From contig JAHHIJ010000017.1 of NCBI GenBank assembly GCA_019358985.1, positions 62,001 to 126,000 on the forward strand: a stretch of 64,000 bases of DNA, written 5' to 3'. Origin of the DNA: Tolypothrix brevis GSE-NOS-MK-07-07A (GTDB lineage Bacteria; Cyanobacteriota; Cyanobacteriia; Cyanobacteriales; Nostocaceae). Positions 61,801-64,000 of the stretch are shown piece after piece. The stretch's first letter is position 1. Each line of letters opens with the position of its first letter. Position numbers and translations under genes: made by a program. The notes under the pieces were generated by a model, which searched no databases, was not told the DNA's origin, and saw only the letters and a program-made list of their open reading frames with translations.

Positions 61801-63569
61801 TTGGGGAGGAATTCTGCAAAGGTTTTGTCAAACTTGATGTCTACCCGGAGGGGTACATAGGGGGCGAAGAAACCCATCGATTCATCAAAGGTTTGAATCA
61901 GCCCTTGATCCCCATAGCCGATATCAAAACATGACTGTTGGCTAATGTCAGCAAGGTAGTAAAAGAAGGCAGCTGCCAAAAAATCACGATAATTTTCCGA
62001 TTTATGATTATCGAAAAAAGCCGACAATTTGGGGGGGATTTTTAGGGGTAAAGTTTCATAATAGATGGTGCGATCGCTAAGATTAATGGGTGTATTTTCA
62101 GAAGAACGCCAATTTAGCTTCAGAGGCTGATAATTCTCCCATTGTTTTTGCCAAGCGGTTTCATGGGGCGTGATCTTCTTCAGAAAAACATCTATATTCT
62201 GAGCAATCCCGGCGTCTAATTCCGTAAGGATCATCCCCTTACGCAGTCCAACACGTTCAACGAAATCTCCTATTGATAATATTTCTCCCTCAATTGTCAA
62301 AATTTTTTCCAGCAAAATGTCTCCATTCCCGGCAGCGATTTGAATCGCATCATCGCTTATGTTGACAACCTCTCCGGGCTGTGCATTCTTCCCCGGCGGA
62401 AGGAGCGAACAGGCTTTTATAATAAAAAATTCTTCCTTTACAAGGAACTTGGCGACGCCGAGGGGGTTGGGGTAAGGTCCCAAGTCCAAAGCCCGGATTA
62501 AATTATGAATTTCCTCTGCGTTTGTGTTCCATGAAACAACACCCCCGTGTGGCAGACGTTTATCGCGGGGAAAATAGCTTCTCTGATCTAGATTTTGCTC
62601 CTTAATATCTGCGGTTCCACGAACAAAATCATCGATTAGTTCCGCGAAAGATTGGATACCAGCCTGATAGCACTTCATATTAACTTCAAGCGCCGTTTCA
62701 TTTTGGTCGATATCAACGACATGTTGTTTGAGAATTCCTCCGGCATCCGCCTTTGGTGTCATCACATGCCAACTTACTCCATGCTGCTTTTCCCCTTTCA
62801 TAATCGCCCAAGAGGTCGCATGAAAACCAGCATATTTAGGTAGTAAAGAGTCGTGAAAATTAACGGATTGTCGAATTGGCAACGACAAAACCTCATCGGG
62901 AATTAAGGAAAAGCTGTAGATGCTAAATAAATAATCGAAAGGAGCCTTTTTAAGCGTCTCTATCCAATTCTCGCTTGGATCACTCAGAGGTATTTTTTGC
63001 TCCCTCGTCCACTTAGCAATTAACGGATTTGCGGATATTACACCACAAATTTCGTGTCCTTGTTCAATAAGATATTCACTACATGAAAGTAATAATGTTC
63101 CCTCTCCGATCATATAACATCGGAGCTTTTGAGTATTGTTTTCAGATCCTAGTATTGACGGCATCTCTGCACGGACAAAAGTTCCATCTGGTGGTGATAT
63201 GAGTGCTGAACGTAATGTCTTTTTATCTTTCACTGGCATCGCGCAGCGAAACGGAAACTCTTGCCGTCTCGTCACCAGCATTGCACAATCGATACAGAAG
63301 AGAGCCAGCAAGGGGTATTCCTGAACGATGAAGCAAAAAAAAACCTGTAAACCGGCACTAAATGGATGTATGGTGTCCCTTGGCAAAATTCGAGAATTTC
63401 CCGTCGTTAGGACTTTCAACGACAGCTGCGACAGTTTCCATCGCTTCCAAATTTTGATCCAGTAGAGCATTTGTAGCACTTCTTTGCCTGTCGGTGTTAC
63501 CGCTAGGCGCAGTCGGTGTTGTAGTTGTTCTCGGCTCTCGGATACTTCGACTTGAAAGCTATTTCCCAT
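48477..63569 (-). CDS. Gene A, hybrid NRPS/trans-AT PKS: FT-C'-nMT-A(Gly)-PCP / KS-DH-ACP-ACP / KS-KR-cMT-ACP / KS0 (5030 aa)
   Basis: First protein of the assembly line. Approximate domains in residues: KR remnant 30-95, formyltransferase 148-445, C-terminal half of a condensation domain 470-690, N-methyltransferase 705-1125, adenylation 1127-1619, PCP 1637-1717, KS 1757-2195, DH 2377-2660, twin ACPs 2669-2898, KS 2914-3352, KR 3540-4034, cMT 4064-4417, ACP 4467-4550, KS0 4584-5016. The A-domain specificity positions read DILQLGLIWK, the classical glycine code. The loader should thus make N-formyl-N-methylglycyl-PCP. The ATG at 63569 has AGAGGG nine bases upstream; later in-frame ATGs at 63239 and 63164 would drop the KR remnant and still keep the FT. 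There is no upstream coding neighbour in the window, so this is probably the operon head. The stop overlaps the start of gene B. Confidence 0.96.
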   Translation of the reverse strand: MGNSFQVEVSESREQLQHRLRLAVTPTGKEVLQMLYWIKIWKRWKLSQLSLKVLTTGNSRILPRDTIHPFSAGLQVFFCFIVQEYPLLALFCIDCAMLVTRRQEFPFRCAMPVKDKKTLRSALISPPDGTFVRAEMPSILGSENNTQKLRCYMIGEGTLLLSCSEYLIEQGHEICGVISANPLIAKWTREQKIPLSDPSENWIETLKKAPFDYLFSIYSFSLIPDEVLSLPIRQSVNFHDSLLPKYAGFHATSWAIMKGEKQHGVSWHVMTPKADAGGILKQHVVDIDQNETALEVNMKCYQAGIQSFAELIDDFVRGTADIKEQNLDQRSYFPRDKRLPHGGVVSWNTNAEEIHNLIRALDLGPYPNPLGVAKFLVKEEFFIIKACSLLPPGKNAQPGEVVNISDDAIQIAAGNGDILLEKILTIEGEILSIGDFVERVGLRKGMILTELDAGIAQNIDVFLKKITPHETAWQKQWENYQPLKLNWRSSENTPINLSDRTIYYETLPLKIPPKLSAFFDNHKSENYRDFLAAAFFYYLADISQQSCFDIGYGDQGLIQTFDESMGFFAPYVPLRVDIKFDKTFAEFLPNCQKNLNSTRQKHTHARDIPSRYPSLGSQTARKSLAFPVVALQIDDPEDYKPEGGDAIFLISNKKLSCYLKFNTKVLERSQAEKFVRNFESFLTTQTITTDAVNNDVSLLNKTSEEIKDSDKDQVDKWRLVYNQVYDEDRKDPGQDPFFNIKCWRNSYTGNRMSDDEMREWVDCTVQRIKEECNPSRILEIGCGTGLLLSRLLPDALYYYGTDFSENAIAYIKESYNRCGENIKHLELSHRSADDFSSWSEQSFDTAILNSVIQYFPSLAYLKKVIKGVVEKLDPGGKCFIGDVRNALLLPAYHSSVALFKASKETPLDQLWKQVRMGETQEEELCVAPEFFLKIAEEFPEVNNVEVLLKEGNSSNELTKFRYDVIIHLGEEKTKLVEIPWLHWQKENLNRERVQEILRQDQPQCLGIGGVPNSRLSQDVMALNYIKSAGSDETVEYLRRRLKEWETTGESPQDWQILAKKEGYALAMSWLGSNATGDFDVLFRLPSVKKCTLDNFRTESQHLPTSEEKTMYSVEKYNITVGYPREKRMVDLFEEQVRKTPNATALVYKSQRLTYRELSEQSEQLAIYIRSQGVKEGDLVGLFVQPSPEMLIALLGVMKAGAAYLPLDPSYPQERIAYILEDARSPSIITQKEIAENLPSLNSKILYIEDRDRTEQTERQLEQEENPPCDKGDSLAYVIYTSGSTGKPKGVAIEHHSLTNFLCSMAAEFNCGQDDYLLALTTFCFDISALELYLPLITGGCVEVLPGEVTRDGLRLREKIERNDSITIMQATPATWQMLLAAGWEPKKPLKLLCGGEALSEELARQLLKEEIQLWNLYGPTETTIWSTLTRINSSDQVTIGRPIANTQCYILDEEQNPVAEGELGELYIGGEGVARGYLGRPEETKNKFVSNPFTTEGLPPLYRTGDLVKRLPDGRMIYAGRMDFQVKLRGFRIELGEIESALRNLENVDDAVVVLREDGLDKRLVAFVLDKQGHLLTGSREWAEELRDCLPEYMIPSTFIRLQAYPQTLNRKIDRKCLSTVPLNKLKEDYGSSKRSFTHVLEQDLRQIVARVLKLENTSLDVNLNIGEYGYNSLRFTSLSVELNKTYEIKTIPTIFYQHSSIKKIAKYLEDNFRETLTEYYHQHLKTLSSESEQSRKEKQVLPLSDKEQKPAPNQVDDAIAIVGISGILPGGNTLTAFWESLLQGKDAVRELPQDRSDGDYYRQKMREIGVKQVLGGFIENVDQFDASFFGLSPREAELMDPRQRLLLQTVWEAIEDSGHKPSDFSGKEMGVFIGATGSDYWELQQQRNQQMDGYTLSGYSTSVIANRISYLLNFKGPSFVVDTACSSSLMAVRQAIQALKTKSCEWAIAGGINLMLSPLFHMALSKGGYLSEDSRCKTFDRSANGYVRGEGVGIVLLRPLSQALADGDPVYAVIRGSAENHSGRTNSLTAPSVDSQKELLVAAYDEAKIDPDSLGYIEVHGTGTSLGDPIEINALKEAFQSIYKKWGKEGEGKNHHCGLGALKTNIGHLESAAGISGLLKVVLAMKYGRLPKSLHFKEQNPYVDLQQSPFRIIKDHENWQRLQDDAGRELPRRAGVSSFGFGGANVHLVLEEYLSEQSADRNSKPVSNNSQSYLAVLSAKNEKQLKVYAKKLRDFLKNQTENHHLKAIALRDITYTLQIGRESMEEKAAWVVSGIEELIDRLSAYVQGQQEDLCIRSRTQPGQPVPGLEGKEGVAFIQSLAKGECWQDLACLWVLGCKINWKTLYPPESYPQRLHLPTYPFAEESYWLPNIKPENIKPIQKNSDPHPLIQRQVSADGEHIFTSILRADAFYLSDHIVDGEKVLPGVATIEMARVAAEMAEGKKVGKIRQIIWARPIRVKDSTLNVELHLRRTDKGVIFEIRDEKGADRSSIYTQGKVVYEEEVADANHVAQIIDIDSIKQNCLKHITGEEIYARLRVFGLHLGSGFQPLKELFSSDSSALSTLELSHALEDEANRFMLHPSLMDGALQTVLGGPWGLTSSSLHIPYTIGEVEIFGSVAQSCYAYAVSAEKGTGTNNRGLGDRYDAYILDKMGKELVRIKNFLLRPVNHENQPTTEASYVLDDEALLDSTLKDLVSMAASILKMSNEAVVITKNMSDYGFDSISFMELVNPINETFGLEITPDIFFEHSSLEKLANHLCQEFRNQLIQHYELVSKPELLRPVNHENQPTTEASYVLDDEALLDSTLKDLVSMAASILKMSNEAVVITKNMSDYGFDSISFMELVNPINETFGLEITPDIFFEHSSLEKLANHLCQEFRNQLIQHYELVSKPELLRPVNVNKERIYPKSTKLNNPNEAIAIIGISGILAGAQDLESFWQGLIEGKDWIVEVPPSRWDWKTYYGDPMTEDNKTKSKWGGFMTAVDAFDAAFFGISPHEARLMDPQQRFFLQAVWKAVENAGLQMSALSGTKTGVFVGVANTDYGDLLKAHAPSVEAHTSTGTCPSVLANRISYLFNLRGPSLPVDTACSSSLVAVNYAVESIRSGNCDMAIAGGVNIILTPHFTLSFSKSGMLSEDGRCKTFDSSADGYARGEGVGAILLKPLNQAQADGDVIHAVIRGTAVNHGGRANSLTAPDPNSQAQVLIDAYENAGINPSTVTYIEAHGTGTSLGDPIESNGLKKSFTQLQQRWGTPTPKEAYCGLGTVKTNTGHLEAAAGIAGILKVVLSMKHGKLPGILHFKELNPYIRLENSPFYIVDQTKTWDRLRNADGQPLLRRAGVSSFGFGGVNAHVVLEEYEEKKPSSSLTHPHQNQDYLIVLSAKSKERLGELVENLFNYLRSGKLQTHQRVAIQDVAYTLQVGREAMQERLALVVSGLEDLITKLDACKRGVSPVAGVFYGSAKPSQTRLETKSTNNSQQALEKVAQLWISGGWIDWNLLYPQPPKKIELPTYPFAKTPYWLPTADQEENKSPAATIPNEEVENKTLDAETHFLKLYRPEWVPQSLGIQQLKNPVEARPSQVTTKKVLVVTPPGGVWLESMLAKAHTKDEILLIKLGDIKSPQAWLTSLGDLDDLDTIYFLGGIQHFLPDDDDLDQLDLSQELGVFSLFRLLKALHRRLMGGAALSLKVITCGVHCILPDTKTYPFGASMNGMSITLAKEYPSLKVSCFDIDPDALDEDYPQKQREFLIKSILDEPAHHRGQEIVLRAGQRYVRAIYPLVLPRPTQDHLRTNGVYVILGGMGGIGLTLSRYLAENYQARLILIGRSKLDDKKKDQIADIESRGGTVFYGQADAQDLYGMKQVIAQAKAHFGSIHGVFHSALVLEDKSLTTMDEAAFRVALEPKVKGSVVLHRVVAEEDLDFIMFFSSIQTFMGNPGQSNYGAACAFKDAYAHHLNFTKTCPVYIINWGYWGSVGIVAQKSYQQRLAKQGIYSIEPEEGMEAMRRIFGSIANQAIAMKTNSAFSKSLGVDHQYQVKHLPESKSTLSLVETLATTLKQSVTLKSEVLGFRNAIAQLEQWGTRFLLKVLQDMGGLQKETLQILPQYSRLYDCIVDILTKSYFTQIDPQGNISLRKDNGQQRELYDLEKEKQQLLSTYPNLNAHIHLLEKCLSKFPEILTGRCLATDVMFPHSSMDLVEGIYKGHPIANHFNQLVADSVVSYILARLAQRKGDDKITILEIGAGTGGTSATVLKAIAPYSNLIRYVYTDISLAFVNYGREQFEAHYPFAEFRVLNIEKEVSAQGFNEGNFDVVLATNVLHATQNIRRTLAHTKVLLKKNGWLILNEATAVQDFATLTFGLLSGWWLYEDETFRLPGAPLLSTNMWENVLEKEGFGKCVFLNDQEDFANLRQHVIISESNGLVKQRISHEVAGNNSVELIPLSETDQLMTQALTTRKQQIEEVQEQKDFPREDNNDSADLSERTEQFLQKMIAEILKMPPDEIDADTAFVDYGMDSILLNRFNHVLEKRIGVLSKSLLLEYQTVGDLADYLLSHRRTELLKAIGGSNQDSEQEKPQVKTLTIENNRDIPQQHAVTGEDIAIVGLHGRYPQAKNLEQFWENLKSDTSSITEIPKERWNYRDFYDPEKGRENKMYCIRGGFLTDIDKFDPIFFGITPLEAKTMNPEERIMLEVVWATLEDAGYRRQTLSKQRVGVYLGANAFGYPLTKINGNTNTAIDFTTYNLPNRISYCFNFTGPSMAIDTSCSSSLAAVHLACESIRRGECNAAIAGGINLYLHPSKYLVLSKFRLLSSQPSYSLFSQDGDGFIPGEGAGAVLLKSLPQAEQDKDHIYGVIKASAMLHKGRSNDFLLPSPHAQELLVKEVTKNAGFSVESISYFESQAMGSAVVDSAEWAGISRAYRSLTDKTNFCAYGSVKPNIGHLETASGIAQLTKVLLQMKHRQLLPTRFSSKLDPGMEWSHSPFYLQRELKPWERIRVKKNGSWQEFPRRAAISSGGGGGMLSHLIVEEYDPLQRNSGIQEEDHG
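48491..48496 (-). promoter_or_regulatory. Shine-Dalgarno AGGAGG fixing the gene B start
   Basis: A perfect AGGAGG lies six bases before ATG 48484. It sits inside the last codons of gene A (Gln-Glu-Glu), and the start codon overlaps the gene A stop in ATGGGTGA. This decides the gene B start against the longer open frame and suggests coupled translation. Confidence 0.85.
49920..54828 (-). other. Module 2: KS-KR-cMT-ACP
   Basis: KS about 53514-54828: DTACSSS (Cys codon 54312-54314), EAHGTGT, KTNTGH; elongating. KR about 51470-52950: GGMGGIG, FFSSIQTF, SNYGAACAFKDA (Asn of YxxxN replaced by Cys), Asp in HSALVLED. The cMT (about 50320-51380) has LEIGAGTGG, YTDIS and ATNVLHAT. ACP about 49920-50170, GMDSI (Ser codon 50055-50057). 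Predicted C29 hydroxyl (methylated by module 3) and C28 methyl. Confidence 0.88.
54876..55565 (-). repeat. 345-bp perfect-period tandem duplication encoding two identical ACPs (module 1)
   Basis: Copies at 54876-55220 and 55221-55565 (115 codons each) differ by two silent C/T changes, so the two ACPs are identical in protein. A short third start of the unit (attaacaggtcgtaac) follows at 55566. Each unit carries GFDSI (Ser codons 55059-55061 and 55404-55406). This is a very recent duplication or a homogenised pair, and also a place where short-read assemblies could collapse or expand copies. Confidence 0.97.
54876..58300 (-). other. Module 1: KS-DH-ACP-ACP
   Basis: KS about 56988-58300: DTACSSS (Cys codon 57792-57794), EVHGTGT, KTNIGH; elongating and accepting the formyl-methylglycyl starter. 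DH about 55590-56440 with intact HIVDGEKVLP and HPSLMDGALQ. No KR or cMT is present, though dehydration needs a reduced beta-carbon and the matching natural products carry a methyl at C30. A KR acting in trans, or reuse of the module 2 KR-cMT, must be assumed. Expected product: the N-CH=CH end. Confidence 0.87.
58420..60190 (-). other. Adenylation domain (glycine) and PCP of the loader
   Basis: All A-domain core motifs are contiguous: LTYREL, YIYTSGSTGKPKG-type A3 (IYTSGSTGKPKG), FDISALEL, NLYGPTETTIW, GELYIGGEGVARGY, YRTGDLV, GRMDFQVKLRGFR and the A10 motif as NRKIDRK. Positions equivalent to GrsA 235, 236, 239, 278, 299, 301, 322, 330, 331 and 517 read D, I, L, Q, L, G, L, I, W, K, the standard glycine code. 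The PCP (about 58420-58660) has GYNSL with Ser codon 58551-58553. Confidence 0.93.
60200..61450 (-). other. N-methyltransferase domain placed before the A domain
   Basis: SAM-dependent methyltransferase with motif I ILEIGCGTGLL, then YYGTDFS and an NSVIQYFPS region; a C-terminal part follows (GIGGVPNSRLSQDV). Most NRPS N-methyltransferases are inserted between A8 and A9, but here the A domain is uninterrupted and the MT precedes it. Together with the FT and the glycine code it should give N-methyl-N-formylglycine. The target atom is inferred from domain context. Confidence 0.82.
61480..62200 (-). other. C-terminal half of a condensation domain (relic or structural)
   Basis: About 230 residues between FT and nMT resemble only the second half of an NRPS C domain, including the MGFFAPYVPLRVDI region, equivalent to the usual GxFVNTLPLR motif. 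The HHxxxDG half is absent. As a starter module needs no condensation, this piece is probably non-catalytic. Confidence 0.7.
62230..63130 (-). other. N-terminal formyltransferase domain
   Basis: Resembles the methionyl-tRNA formyltransferase fold used by NRPS starter modules, such as in linear gramicidin. It begins at RCYMIGEGTLLL and contains VNFHDSLLPKYAG with the catalytic Asn237 and His239, then HGVSWHVM and KADAGG with Asp275. A C-terminal subdomain follows to about residue 445. It uses formyl-tetrahydrofolate to formylate the PCP-bound amino acid. Confidence 0.93.
63285..63482 (-). other. Remnant of a KR structural subdomain fused ahead of the FT
   Basis: Residues about 30-95 (EVLQMLYWIKIWKRW, LSLKVLTTG, RDTIHPFSAGLQ, VQEYPLLALFCID) align with the KR structural subdomain of modules 2 and 5 (LSLKVITCG, DAIDPCTASLQGF, AREYPQLEVSCLDID). 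The catalytic Rossmann part is missing. The frame is still open and shares the gene A start, so it is translated or was so recently. Confidence 0.72.
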
Positions 63570-63578
63570 AACTTTGCA

Positions 63579-63584
63579 CCCTCT
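63579..63584 (-). promoter_or_regulatory. Shine-Dalgarno AGAGGG for gene A
   Basis: AGAGGG lies nine bases before ATG 63569. It supports initiation at the first ATG, upstream of the KR remnant, over the in-frame ATGs nearer the FT, which lack comparable signals. Confidence 0.6.
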
Positions 63585-63610
63585 TTCTGCTTTTACTAAT
63601 TTAGTACATC

Positions 63611-63639
63611 TTCATACAGAATTGATATTAGTTTGAAAA
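63611..63639 (-). promoter_or_regulatory. Possible sigma-70-type promoter of the PKS operon
   Basis: On the minus strand TTTTCA (63634-63639) and TATGAA (63611-63616) are 17 bases apart, each matching four of six consensus positions. They would give a leader of about 35 bases. AT-rich sequence produces such pairs by chance, so this is only a candidate. Confidence 0.2.
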
Positions 63640-63647
63640 GATTCACT

Positions 63648-63758
63648 GTTTCAGTACCGCGAACGGGATTCGTTAGGTTTCAAGCTATGAGCAATGTTTG
63701 TTTTATAGCTATGGGTCAAACGTTTCAGTCCCGCGAACGGGATTCGTTAGGTTTCAAG
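63648..63758 (-). CRISPR. Two-repeat CRISPR remnant, 37-bp repeats and one 37-bp spacer
   Basis: Repeats at 63648-63684 and 63722-63758 differ at one base (GTTTCAGTA versus GTTTCAGTC at the ninth base). The single spacer is 63685-63721. On the minus strand the repeat ends in GACTGAAAC, the common GAAAC-type 3' end, and contains a CCCG-TTCG-CGGG hairpin. No further repeat occurs at the expected 74-bp step on either side, and no cas gene is in the window. Confidence 0.75.
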
Positions 63759-64000
63759 TCTGCTCTCTGAAACCCTTACAGAGCAAGGATTCCACAAGCG
63801 GTTTTGGCAGACCTCAAAAACAGGTTCATTTCAGCCTTGCTTATTAAGATAAATTATCATCTATTTCCAAATCGGAAACGCTGTAACTATTAACTTGTCT
63901 AGGTTCTGGCGATTTTGGCAGAACCCCCCAGGTTTCAGTCCCCGCTTCGGTTTGCCAAACATCAATTTAGTAACATCGTAGAATGTGCGATCGCATTATG
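63759..64000. other. Non-coding end of window
   Basis: No convincing gene. It holds a stem of TGCTCT and AGAGCA near 63760-63785 without a T-run, a 14-base motif gcg(g/a)ttttggcaga twice (63798 and 63909), a stretch gtttcagtccc at 63932 resembling the start of the CRISPR repeat, and one HIP1 site close to the end. Confidence 0.5.

Noticed and set aside
1-63569. Swinholide, misakinolide or luminaolide cluster
   Set aside because: Those related pathways do not begin with a formyl-N-methylglycine loader; the FT-nMT-A(Gly) start points to the scytophycin/tolytoxin branch.
1-63569. AT or thioesterase domains in the modules
   Set aside because: Every KS-linker runs directly to DH, KR, MT or ACP; no GHSxG or GxSxG domain of suitable size was found.
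63760-63785. Terminator hairpin
   Set aside because: The stem is about six pairs and is not followed by a T-run on either strand.
63932-63950. Third CRISPR repeat
   Set aside because: Only the first 11 bases match, and it is 210 bp from the second repeat, not 74. Too little to extend the array.

Overview
The window lies inside a very large trans-acyltransferase (trans-AT) modular polyketide/nonribosomal peptide gene cluster, almost certainly cyanobacterial. The palindrome GCGATCGC (HIP1) recurs throughout, and the FT/N-methyltransferase loader and KR-cMT modules are of types known from cyanobacterial trans-AT systems. All genes are on the minus strand, so biosynthesis reads from right (about 63.6 kb) to left (position 1). 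No AT domain occurs inside any module; each KS is followed only by the KS-AT-type linker ending in a PTYPF-like motif. The acyltransferase, release domain and tailoring enzymes must lie outside the window.

Right to left: a 431-bp non-coding upstream region carries a two-repeat CRISPR remnant and a possible promoter. Gene A (63569-48477) encodes the loader FT, half-C, nMT, A(Gly), PCP, then modules 1-2 and the non-elongating KS of module 3. Gene B (48484-33410) completes module 3 and carries modules 4-5 and the first part of module 6. Gene C (33386-15789) completes module 6, carries modules 7-9 and starts module 10. Gene D (15741-2311) completes module 10, carries modules 11-13 and ends with the non-elongating KS of module 14. 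Gene E (2274-1, cut by the left edge) starts with the DH and ACP of module 14 and an elongating KS of module 15. Genes are separated by -8, 23, 47 and 36 bp, consistent with one operon. Every gene junction falls inside a module.

Read colinearly, the line starts from N-formyl-N-methylglycine and predicts, in order: an enamide end, a CH(OMe)-CH(CH3) unit, a ketone, CH2-CH2-CH(CH3), several hydroxyl/methyl units, a second O-methylated carbinol, a hydroxyl, and an alkene made by a KS0/DH bimodule. From my recall of the structures this matches carbons 32 to about 9 of the scytophycin/tolytoxin macrolides (29-OMe, 27-ketone, 24-, 22-, 20- and 16-methyls, 15-OMe, 13-oxygen, alkene of the dihydropyran). 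I therefore infer a scytophycin/tolytoxin-type actin-binding macrolide pathway. This family is known, so the novelty is in details: a KR relic fused to the loader, a first module lacking KR and cMT, two nearly perfect ACP tandem duplications, four intramodular gene splits, and active-site variants that track module type. Domain boundaries are approximate because they were read by eye from motifs.
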